64,000 nt of DNA, taken from Candidatus Altimarinota bacterium (GTDB lineage: Bacteria; Patescibacteriota; Gracilibacteria; BD1-5; UBA2023). The stretch is taken from positions 127,216-191,215 of the forward strand of contig JAQTWP010000001.1 in the NCBI GenBank assembly GCA_028689205.1. The letters are read 5' to 3'. This document shows, in pieces, positions 54,577 through 64,000 of the stretch (positions are counted from its first letter, which is position 1; each line of letters begins with the position of its first letter). The translations under genes were made by a program, and so were the position numbers. The notes beneath the pieces are model-generated. The model was not told the origin of the DNA and ran no database searches. It saw only the letters and a program-made list of their open reading frames with translations.

Positions 54577-54921
54577 ATGATTAAAAAAATATTTAGACTT
54601 AATGAAAGTTGAATAAAAAAGGTTTTAAAATTTAAAAAACCTTTTTTTTCATACTGATTTATAGCTAATGTCACACCTAATAGATTACCGTATTCTAGAT
54701 TTGCAATTTTTCTTAGCTCAAAGAATGTAAAGACAGCAGTTTGTAGGAATTACTTCAGGAGATTATTTTATTCAGAATGTTCTAATAATATATGAGTTGG
54801 GAATTTTGATATTGTGTTTGTTCCCAAAAAATGAAAAATCTTTGATAAAAATGATAAAACTATTATATTTGAATTCGAAAAAGATATTAAGTTCTTATTT
54901 AAAAAAATATTTAATAAATAA
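54577..54921 (+). CDS. rnpA: Ribonuclease P protein component
   Basis: RnpA assists the RNase P RNA in removing tRNA 5' leaders. The 114-residue protein is divergent but keeps the family's RYxxSRFA-like NRLPYSRFAIFLSSKNVKTA and the RNR motif as CRNYFRRLFYS near residue 65. Position between rpmH and yidC supports the call. The RNase P RNA gene was not found in this window. Confidence 0.85.
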
Positions 54922-54927
54922 TAAAAA

Positions 54928-56175
54928 ATGAAAAACGATAAAATCCTAAATCTACTAATTGCATTTTTTTTGACATTGATAGTCTTCAACCTTTTTTTGC
55001 CAAAAAATAAAACTGAGGTAGTGAAAACTTGAATTGAATTAAATGCTATTAAAAAAGATTACACTATTCCTAATATACCAGAAATCCAAATTGTTAATAA
55101 TTCTGATAAAACTATTAATTTTGATTCCTGTAAAAATTTGAGTATTCAAAAGGATTGAGTTAAAATCGAAAATATTAGTTCAACATCTCCGAAATTCTGT
55201 GTTAAGGCAGCTATTGAATCAAAACAAACTTATAAAATTAATCTTGAATCAATTTCAAAGCTATTCACAATTTCATGAAACTATGATTTTATTTTAACAA
55301 AAGACAAGGAATATAGAGTAAGTACAGTAGAATCAGATAAATGATTTTTCAATAATTTTTTCTCAACTTTATTTTTTGCTCCTGTATATAATCTTTTTGT
55401 TTTGATAATAAGTAATATTCCAGGACATAATTTATGACTATCAATTATTTTAATCACAATACTTATTAGATTATTAGTTCTAGTTCCTCAACATAGAATA
55501 ATGTTGAATAGCAAAAAAATGCAAGCTATTCAGCCAAAAATCAAAGAAATTCAAGAAAAATATAAATGAGACCAAGCAAAGATTTGAATGGAATTACTAG
55601 AAATTTATAAAAGAGAAAAAGTAAATCCAATGTGATCATGTCTACCACTTCTTATCCAAATGCCAATCTTAATTGTACTTTATTGGATAATTATTTGAGT
55701 TACAAGTTCTGCTAATTATTATTATCTTTATTGAAATCTATCTAGTTTTGATATTTCCAAAATAAATCCCAATTTTCTTTGACTTAATTTAATTAAGCAA
55801 GAATGGAAATCAGGTTTAATCTTAGCTGTTCTTATTGGATTTTTCCAATGGTGGCAAATTAAAATGTCTTTAACAGTACATGAAAAAAAGAAAAACCATT
55901 GAAAAATTATTGAAAAAGATGTTAAGGTAGATGATCCAATTTCAGAATTTATGCCCGATCCAAATATAATGAATGCCTTTATGTTATGGGGAATGCCTGT
56001 AATGTTAGCTTTTTCATCATATTTTTTCCCATCATGAGTATGAATTTACTGGTTAATAGGTACAATTTTTACTCTAGTACAACAATTTGTAGTTAATAAA
56101 ATATGAGATAAAAAAATCGTAACCAAGGAAGGTCACGAGATAATTGTAAAAAACGATAAAAAAACCAAAAAATAA
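54928..56175 (+). CDS. yidC: Membrane protein insertase YidC
   Basis: YidC inserts proteins into the cytoplasmic membrane. The 415-residue protein has an N-terminal helix, a short periplasmic domain (residues 30-140) and the conserved insertase core: FFAPVYNLFVLIISNIPG, helices with LVPQHRIMLNSKKMQAIQPK and CLPLLIQMPILIVLYWII, and a terminal FSSYFFPSGVGIYWLIGTIF. The core Arg (in PQHR) is kept. Last gene of the rpmH-rnpA-yidC operon. Confidence 0.94.
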
Positions 56176-56187
56176 TATATTTTAAAA

Positions 56188-56382
56188 CTAAATTTCTCAA
56201 TTTAATATTCTTTTAATCTTTTCAGACCTTCTTTGAAAAGGTAATTTAACTAATTCTCATAAATCTTCTTCATCAAAAACAATTTCCAATCTTCTTTTTA
56301 TGTTATAATTTAACATATCAATATTAGATTCAGTTCTTATAATATATTCTCAACAAGCAGTTTCTATTAAATATTTTTTCAT
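56188..56382 (-). CDS. Small hypothetical protein
   Basis: A 64-residue charged protein, MKKYLIETACGEYIIRTESN onward, ending RRSEKIKRILNGEI. No known domain. It converges on yidC with only 12 bases between stops. Three TGA-glycines and a sensible composition make it plausible; a start two glycine codons upstream is possible but lacks an ATG. Function unknown. Confidence 0.5.
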
Positions 56383-56619
56383 TCATCAGTGATTATTTAT
56401 ATGTAAAAAATAGTACTTTATTTTTTAATTTATGTCAATCAATTTTGGTATATATTAAGAAAATTTTATTTTCAATTGAAAAAATGGTTGAGAGCTATAT
56501 AATAGCATCAGTAAAAGAAAAATAGATTTTGATTTTTATCAAAATCTTTCTTTTAGAGGGAACTAATTTGAATAAATATTTTATTCACATATTTTATTAC
56601 TAATTATTAAATACAATAT

Positions 56620-57852
56620 ATGGTATCTTGAGAAACTTTTACAGCCATAGATATTGGGAGCAACAAGATTAAAACAATAATTTGAGTTTTCAATGAAGAT
56701 AAAAAATTAAGAGTACTATGAGTTTGAGTTACACAATCAGAAGCTGTAAGAAAATGAAATATTCTTGATATGGAAGTATTTAAAAAGAATATTAATGATT
56801 CACTAGAAGAAGCAGAAAAAATGACTTGAGAACAAATTTCACATGCCTATCTGACAATTTCTTGAACTTGAATTGATGTAAGCACGAATAAATGAATCGT
56901 GGCTATAATGGATCATGAAATTACTGAAGATGATGTAAATAGGTGATTAGATATGGCTCAAAACTGAGTTGATCTTCAAAATAGAATGGTTCTAAAAGTT
57001 ATACCAGAAACGTTTACACTAGATTTTGAATCATGAATTAAGAATCCAATATGAATGCAAGCTAAAAAGCTTGAGGTTATTGCACATATTTTTTCTATTT
57101 GAATGAATATCTTGAATAATATTAAAAAATGAGTATTCGATAATTGAGTAGATATTATAGACATTTATCCAAGCTTGATAACTTCTTCAGAAGCTGTACT
57201 TACAAAAAGACAAAAAGAATTATGAGTTGTATGTATAGATATTTGATCAAATACAACTTGAATTACTGTTTTTGAAGAATGAGTAATGATTTATTCATCT
57301 GTAATTCCACTTTGATGAGAGAATGTAACAAGTGATATTGCTCTTGGGGCTAGAGTTTCAATTGATTTAGCAGAAAAACTTAAAACTGAATATGGTGATG
57401 TAATGCTTTGTAAATTAGAAAAAAAAGATGAAGAAATTGATTTAGATAAACTTTCAAAAAACGAAACTGGTAAACTTTCTCTTAAATATCTATCAGAAAT
57501 TGCAAGAGCAAGATATAGTGAAATTTTTTACTTTATTTCTTCTGAGCTTAAGAAAATCTCAAAAGATTGAATGTTACCAGAATGAGCTGTTTTAACTTGA
57601 GGTTGAGTTAAGATGAAATGAATTCTAGAACTATCAAAAGAAGTTTTAAGATTACCTTCTTCAATATGATTACCTGAAGATAGTGATTTTATAAGTGGTA
57701 CATCAGTTAGTGATCCTCAATTCTCAGCTGTTATATGAACACTTATTTTATCACAAAAATATTGAGTTCATAAATCATCAAATTTTAAATTTAATATATG
57801 ATGATTCTGGAATTCTCTTAAGAATTTATTTTGAAAAATTGTTCCTAAATAA
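56620..57852 (+). CDS. ftsA: Cell division protein FtsA
   Basis: FtsA is the actin-like membrane tether of FtsZ. The 410-residue protein shows AIDIGSNKIKTIIGVF (phosphate 1), the 1C domain with AYLTISGTGIDV, VVCIDIGSNTTGITVFEEG (phosphate 2) and AVLTGGGVKMKGI (adenosine), and a C-terminal amphipathic end (GGFWNSLKNLFGKIVPK) for membrane binding. The ftsZ start follows 43 bases later. Its usual partners (ftsQ, mur genes) are not adjacent. Confidence 0.95.
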
Positions 57853-57895
57853 TAATTGTTATTTTATATTTTTATATTTTTAAAATTTATACTTT

Positions 57896-59092
57896 ATGTC
57901 TATGCACAAAACTGATGACAAATTAAAATCTTATCTAAGATGAGATTTTATTAAAAATCCTATTGAAGAAGTTAATGTTTCTGATTATATATCTCCCGTT
58001 GCTAATATTAAAGTAGTTTGAATTGGTTGAGGTTGATGCAATGCTGTTAATCGTATGATCGCTGCTTGACTTGATTGAGTTGAGTTTGTTGCTATTAATA
58101 CAGATGCACAAGCATTATTTACTTCAAAAGCACAAGTTAGAATTAATATTTGAAGAGCTACAACTAGAGGTTTATGAGCATGAGCAAATCCTGATATTGG
58201 TAAAAAAGCAGCAGAAGAATCTTCTGAGGAAATAAAACAAGCTCTTGCTTGAGCTGATTTGGTATTTATTACTTGTTGAATGTGAGGTTGAACAGGTACT
58301 TGAGCTGCTCCAGTTATTGCAGAAATTGCAAAATGATTATGAGCTCTTGTAGTTTGAGTTATTACAAAACCTTTTAGTTTTGAATGACAAAGAAGAGCTG
58401 TTCAAGGTCTTGATTGATTTGATAAATTAAGAGATAAAGTTGATACCCTTATCACAATACCAAATGATAAAATATTAACTATAATTGATAAAAAAACACC
58501 TCTTCTTGATGCATTTAATATAGTTGATGAAGTTCTTAATCAATGAGTACAAGGTATTTCTGATCTTATAACTCATCCTGGTTTAATTAATGTTGATTTC
58601 GCTGATGTTAAGTCTGTAATGGAAAATGCATGAAGCGCTCTAATGTGAATCTGATATGGTTCATGAGAAAATAGAGCTATTGAAGCAGCAAGAGCTGCAG
58701 TTGATAGTCCACTTTTAGAACTTTCTATTGCTTGAGCTAGATGACTTCTATTTAATATTACTGGTTGAACTGATTTATCTATGTTTGAAGTAGATGAAGC
58801 AGCTAAGATTATTACTGAAGCTTGTGATCCAGAAGCAAATATTATTTTCGGTGCAATGATTAATGAAAACTATACTTGAGAAATCAAAATTACTGTTGTT
58901 GCAACTTGATTTAATGAAGATACAAATAAAAGATATTATGATACTCCTAAAACAAACAATATTACAACTTGATTTGGTAAAAGAATATTAGGTACTCAAA
59001 CTCCTTTTGTAAAACCTACTACTCAAAATAGCTTTGATGAAGGGAATTCAGATCTTGATGTACCAGCTTTTCTAAGAAATAAAATGAAGTAA
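57896..59092 (+). CDS. ftsZ: Cell division protein FtsZ
   Basis: FtsZ polymerises with GTP into the division ring. The 398-residue protein has VVGIGGGGCNAVNRM near residue 40, [12 protein letters not shown], the tubulin motif GMGGGTGTGAAPVIAE, the T7 region [11 protein letters not shown] and a typical C-terminal conserved tail ending [13 protein letters not shown]. Most glycines in these loops are TGA codons, one of the strongest proofs of the recoding. A terminator follows at 59117. Confidence 0.97.
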
Positions 59093-59116
59093 ATTATTTA
59101 ATTAAGACTTATCATA

Positions 59117-59150
59117 TAAAAAATCCAATATTAACTATATTGGATTTTTT
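59117..59150. terminator. Rho-independent terminator after ftsZ
   Basis: AAAAAATCCAATATt-aac-tATATTGGATTTTTT, a stem flanked by A and T runs, 25 bases after the ftsZ stop. It separates the division operon from the pilus operon. Confidence 0.88.
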
Positions 59151-59254
59151 ATATTATTAATCATTTATTTAATTTGTTAATATGAAATTATTTGTTTTTT
59201 TGCATAAAATATAAATATATGTTAATATACTTTTATATTTATTAATTAGCAATT

Positions 59255-60388
59255 ATGGAGGAAAAAATTTTTAATATTGAATCAAAACCAGAAAATAATG
59301 AAAATATTCCATTAGAAAATCAAAATATTATAAACAATATTTCTAATGAAGATACAACTAATAATGTAGATGATTTAGATTTTTTGAATATAGATTTATC
59401 ACAAAATCTAGATACTAAACCAAAAGAAAAAAAATGATTTTTATCTTTTTTACATAAAAAAAACAAATTAATTGAAGAAAAAGTAAATAATTCAAATGAA
59501 GATATCTGAATAATATCAACAACAGATAATGATGTTTTAACAGACAATTCTTTAAATGATTCTATAATTTGAGAAACTATTAATAATAGTAATTGAGATA
59601 TATTTCAAGATTTTGATTTAGGAGATTTGAGTTTTTTGGAAGAATCTTGAGATTCTAATATAAAAAACCCTTTTAATCCTTTAGAGTTCACAAAAAAATT
59701 ATCTTGATCACTTTTTTGGTTAACTTTGATTTTATCTACTGTTTTTTATGTTAATGTATTAGTATTAACTTCCGATAGTGATTTTATTCACTCTATACCA
59801 TGAGTTTGTGATTATATATGAACAAAAATTCCTTGATATAATAATACTAATAATTGTCTTTCAATTCCAAAAATACTTGAAGAACAAAATAAAACATATG
59901 AAAAACTCGAAAGTAATATATTAAAAAGTTTGGTTATTCTTATTCCAAAAAAAATCCAAACTGATTACATAATTTCTTCTCCGGAAGTTCAATTTATTAA
60001 TTCAAAACATACATCTGATAAAATTTTTATAAATAAAATTTTTAAAGAATTTGAAGATTTAAGAACAAGTAATAAACCATTTAACTGATTGAATATTGAA
60101 TGTTCTAATTACAGAGCTGATGAATCATGACTATTTGAGCTAAGTTGTATTTTTTATTGAGCATCAATAACTAGTATTTCTGATGGACAAGAAGTGAAAA
60201 CTTCAAGAACAGTTGCGATAGATTTTTTAAAATTACTAAATTCATCTAATAGTCGTTTCAAGATTTTGAATTACCCAAATAACCTGTCAATTCAAGAATC
60301 AAATAGTACTGATTGAATAAAGTCAAGGTTTACAACACAAACATCCATTCCACTCAAGTTACAATATTCTTTAACATCTAAATTATAA
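59255..60388 (+). CDS. Membrane-anchored protein of the pilus assembly operon (PilN-like position)
   Basis: The 377-residue protein has an acidic, Asn-rich cytosolic N-terminus (~150 residues, with two KKGF/LHKKNK-like patches), one membrane helix (SLFWLTLILSTVFYVNVLVL) and an extracytoplasmic C-terminal domain of ~190 residues. Length and topology are unlike PilN proper (~200 residues), but it precedes a PilO-like gene and pilB/pilC by 3 bases, so an alignment-complex role in type IV pili is inferred. Start at ATG-GAGG, with no upstream Shine-Dalgarno. Confidence 0.65.
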
Positions 60389-60391
60389 TTT

Positions 60392-61585
60392 ATGGAAAAG
60401 AAAGAAAAAAATAATATTATAAATATAATAATATTCAATACCATCTTTATTTTAGTTGTTCTTTATTTAGTTTTTTCGTATGTTATTCCTTTAAATGATG
60501 AAAATACAGAATATATTAATAAAACTGTAGAAACAATAAATAAAACAACTGATTTAAAATCACATTGATTAAACATTAGTGAACTCCAGACGTTAGTATC
60601 TGTTATGAGTCCTAAGTCATCAGTTTCTGATTTATTTAAAGAACCTGATATGAAGAAAAAAATTTCTTCAGTAATAAAATGAACTTGAAGTGATTATATA
60701 GCTTGGTTAAATGATGAGATTTCAAAGGATTCTGAGTATAAACAAATATTAGATTCTAATAATGAAATTTTATGACAAGTATTACCAATATTTTACCAAT
60801 GATGAGATAGTAATTACTGAGATGGTTCTAATGGTCAAATTAAAAATAGATTAACCCTAAGTTCATTTATTAATTTCGTTGAAAATAATATTTTGAGGAA
60901 TTATAATATAACAAGTTTATCTTCAATTTGAATTGATAAAGTAGATTTCTCTGATAATTCAATAGAGTGATCTAGTAATACGAATAATGGTAATATATGA
61001 AATTTTTCTTTAAATATAGATTTTAAATGAGTCAATTCAGATATATATAAAATGATTGATTATATTCAAAGCTCTTGAAAAATTATTATAAAAAACTGAA
61101 AACTAGAAAATTCTATCAAACAAACTGAAGGCATTAATAATATCTTAATGTCAGTAAAAAATATTAATTTAAGTAAACCATTACTTGATAATAATGAATT
61201 AAATCAATGAGCTGTAGAAATTATATTTTATGTTAGATGAGTTTGACTTGAACAATTATTGGATATAAAGAAAAAACTTACAGCCAGTGGAAGTGAATTA
61301 TTTACTAAAATTGAATCATTATCAAAGCTATGTGATAATCAAAATTCTCCAATTTGTATAGATAGCGTTTGATTGGATGTATTTACTAAGTTAAGAGCTA
61401 CCCTTAATAATGCAAAATTATTAAAAACTAAACTAGAAGAAAAAAATAAACAATCTAATATAGTTAACTTAGATGTTAATAAAGAACTAGTTGATCGGAA
61501 TGAAATGTATTCAATGTACAATGTATTAGAAAATTCTTATAAAACATCTAATAAATTTGTAGAAAATTTTTGAAAAAATAATTAA
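60392..61585 (+). CDS. PilO-like type IV pilus alignment protein
   Basis: A 397-residue bitopic protein with an N-terminal helix (IIIFNTIFILVVLYLVFSYV) and a helical region followed by a ferredoxin-like part (NFSLNIDFKGVNSDIYKMID, the LDIxG-like strand of PilO). In other bacteria PilO joins PilN and PilM under the motor. The gene is 3 bases after the previous one and 10 before pilB. Family membership is inferred mostly from topology and context. Confidence 0.6.
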
Positions 61586-61595
61586 ATAAATATAT

Positions 61596-62852
61596 ATGAA
61601 ACAGCAAATAATACTATTAAAAGACGAAATATATAAATGAGATAATGCTCAAAAAATATGCGATTTAATTATTGCTTCAGCTGTAGAAGTTTGAAGTTCT
61701 GATATTCATATTGAGCCACTATCTAATGTTGTAAGGGTTAGATTCAGAATTGATTGAGTTTTAAAAGAAGTTGTTGAATATCAATTATTTATTCATCCTC
61801 AGATTATTGCAAGATATAAAATATTATCAAACTTAAAAATTGATGAATCAAGAATGCCACAAGATTGACGTATTTCTACTATAATTAATGAAAAATCATT
61901 AGATTTACGTATCTCAACGCTTCCTACTGTAAGTTGAGAAAAAATTGTTATGCGTATTGTAGATAAAAGTAAAAAAGTACCTCCACTTGAAGTTCTTTGA
62001 ATTGAATGAAAAAATTGAAAAGTTCTAGAAAAAGCTTTATATCAGCCGAATTGAATCATTTTAACATCTTGACCAACTTGATCAGGTAAATCAACTACGC
62101 TGTATTCATGTTTATCAAAATTAAACACTCCTGATGTTAATATTATGACACTAGAGGACCCGGTTGAAAATGTAATTGATTGAGTTAATCAAAGTCAGGT
62201 TTTCCCTGATATTTGATATTCTTTTGCGTCAGGATTACGTACCGCTCTTCGTCAGGATCCAGATATTATAATGGTTTGAGAAATTCGTGATAAAGAAACT
62301 ATAAATATCTGAATCGAAGCATCACTTACTTGACATTTAGTTCTATCTACAATACATACAAATTCCGCTGCAGAAACTCTTACCCGTATTTTGAATATGT
62401 GAGTACAGGCATTTCTATTACCCGCTTCAATTAATGCTATAATGGCACAAAGATTAATCAGAAGATTATGTCCTCATTGTAAGAAAGCTATTAAAATAGA
62501 AGAATTAAAACCAGATTTAAGAAGTCAGGTAACGAAATCTATAAAAAAAATATGAAGAGAAGAAATTATGTCAAGAGTTAGTTCTAAAATACTTGAAACG
62601 CCAGCATTTTATGAACCAGTGTGATGCGATAAATGTGATAATACCTGATATGCTTGAAGAGTTTGAATATATGAAGTTATGGAAATTACTCCTATTATAA
62701 AAGATTTTATAATTAAATGAGAAAGTTCTGTTGCAATTAATGATGCGGCAATTAATGGTTGAATGATATCTCTGGAAATGGACTGAATTATGAAGGCATT
62801 GAATTGAACTACTTCATTAGAAGAGGTTTATGCAGCTGTAAAAAACGATTAA
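61596..62852 (+). CDS. pilB: Type IV pilus assembly ATPase PilB (GspE/T2SSE family)
   Basis: PilB powers pilus extension. The 418-residue protein lacks the long N-terminal domain of classical PilB and starts at the N2 domain: [20 protein letters not shown], then Walker [20 protein letters not shown], the Asp box [18 protein letters not shown], Walker B DPDIIMVGEIRDKET and the His box [20 protein letters not shown]. The tetracysteine zinc site CPHCKK ... CDKCDNTGYAGRVGIYE is present. Truncation of the first domain is common in CPR. Operon with pilC. Confidence 0.95.
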
Positions 62853-62868
62853 TTATTAATTAAAAATT

Positions 62869-64000
62869 ATGTCAGAAAGTGATTATAGAATTATAGATTC
62901 GTCTAGTTCACAAGATAAAAGTAGTAAATCTTTTTCATTCTCATTTACAGATATAAATGATTGGTTTATATCACAACAAAAAATATCTTCAAAATGAAAA
63001 GTTATTTTTTTCCGTTTATTAGCAACAATGGTTAATGCTTGAATTCCAATTTTGAGAGCAATATCAATTCTTGAAAAACAAGAAAAAGATGTAATTCTTA
63101 AGAAGTTATATACAAATCTTGTTTCAGGTATTAAATTATGAAAGAATTTAAGTATATGACTTAGAGATTACTGAGGTAATTTTTCTGATTCTGAGTGTTC
63201 AATTATTGAATCTGGTGAAAAAACATGAAAACTTAATTCAGCATTAGTTCAACTTGCAGATCAAACAGAAAAAGTAGCCTGAATTTCAAGAAAATTCAAA
63301 TGAGCCTTAATTTATCCTGCTGCCATAGTTTCCATAATGTTTGCTGCTATAGTTTTATTAATGACAATGGTAGTGCCAAAGATAGTTGAAATGTTTTGAG
63401 ATAAATCTAAACTCCCACCATTGACTCAGTTTTTGATATTCGTTAGTGATTTTTTTATAAATTACTTATGGTTAATGCTGATTTTTATGTTCTGATTTTT
63501 TGTCTTCATTAAATTACGGTATAAAACACCAGATTGAAAATATAGATTAGATTGAATTTTATTAAAAATTCCTATCTTATGAATGATTAATAAAAAAGTT
63601 ATTTTATCAAAATTTGCTAGAGTTTTCTCTAATCTATTGTCAAGTTGAATATCTATAGTAGAATGTTTAAGAATTGTATCAGATGTTGTATGAAACGAAG
63701 TATACAGACAAAGATTACTACTTCTCAGAGAAGATGTTAAAAAATGAGTTAAAATTGGAGAAAGTCTTGAAGACGATAACTTGTTTCCTGAGATGCTTGT
63801 TCAAATGATAAAGGTTTGAGAGGAAACAGCAAAACTTGATACAATTATTTTAAAAATCGCTGACTTTTATGATGATGAAGTTGATCAATCAGTAAATAAT
63901 ATACAAAAACTTCTTGAGCCGTTCATTATTGTAACTATGTCAATTGTGGTTTGATTCATTGCTGTAGGTATTATGCAGCCAATTATGTGACTTGCAGATA
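62869..64000 (+). CDS. pilC: Type IV pilus assembly membrane protein PilC (partial at window end)
   Basis: PilC (GspF/T2SSF) is the inner-membrane platform turned by PilB. The 377 visible residues contain the first F domain (FFRLLATMVNAGIPILRAIS, then FSDSECSIIESGEKTGKLNS), membrane helices (ALIYPAAIVSIMFAAIVLL) and the second repeat (ILSKFARVFSNLLSSGISIV, LFPEMLVQMIKVGEETAKLD), with the last helix starting at the edge. The gene runs past 64000. Starts 16 bases after pilB. Confidence 0.94.

Overview
The window reads as chromosome from a candidate-phyla (CPR/Patescibacteria) bacterium of the Absconditabacteria (SR1) / Gracilibacteria type. The decisive evidence is the genetic code. In nearly every gene TGA appears in frame where the family has glycine, for example in the Walker A loops of MurF and PilB, the FtsZ tubulin loop and the SecA zinc tail. 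With TGA read as Gly, and only TAA/TAG as stops, short ORF fragments join into full-length, densely packed genes. The DNA is strongly AT-rich and start codons follow A/T-rich stretches such as AATTATG rather than Shine-Dalgarno motifs. No tRNA-Gly(UCA) gene was seen here.

Layout. 1-5.4 kb: a gene tail, then minus-strand membrane transporter, coiled-coil protein, rsmI, tdk and dnaA. 5.4-8.3 kb: a large pilin-like surface protein with a FISUMP domain, then a tRNA-Asn/rplS operon. 8.7-15.7 kb: plus-strand run of a U32 peptidase, PKD protein, murF, two small proteins and ychF. 15.7-17.5 kb: an S74 surface protein, a membrane protein and a VirB2/TrbC-like pilin. 17.8-31.8 kb: pheT, dus, ybeY, AMMECR1, an L,D-transpeptidase, rhomboid, lgt, tatD, nth, a tail-collar surface protein, dCMP deaminase and an NMP-kinase-like protein. 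31.8-40.4 kb: truB, an HUH-like protein, lepB, secA, miaB carrying an in-frame DUF559 cassette, and an orphan gene. 40.6-47.9 kb: HIT protein, solute-binding protein, a pilin-like protein and a 1671-residue PKD protein. 47.9-52.6 kb: a VWA-VWA-TPR (Bat-like) cluster and a transglutaminase-like protein. 52.7-56.2 kb: rpmF-nusB-rnc and rpmH-rnpA-yidC. 56.6-64 kb: ftsA-ftsZ, then a type IV pilus assembly operon (two PilN/PilO-like proteins, pilB, partial pilC).

How it fits together. Information processing, secretion (SecA, LepB, Lgt, YidC), cell division and nucleotide salvage are present, with an unusually large share given to the cell surface: pilus assembly, pilin-like proteins, PKD proteins and three surface proteins with unrelated C-terminal modules. 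This fits an epibiotic or predatory lifestyle, which is an inference from what is known of the lineage.

Most notable observations: (1) a 432-bp cassette with inverted terminal repeats encoding a DUF559 endonuclease-fold domain sits in frame inside miaB; (2) palindromic repeats are scattered through the window, one of them inside the pilin/FISUMP reading frame, and a possible HUH (RAYT-like) protein lies in the same window; (3) two surface-protein genes share promoters with 16-19 nt poly-A tracts, suggesting phase variation; (4) three translation-related operons share a promoter with a GCGCAC discriminator.
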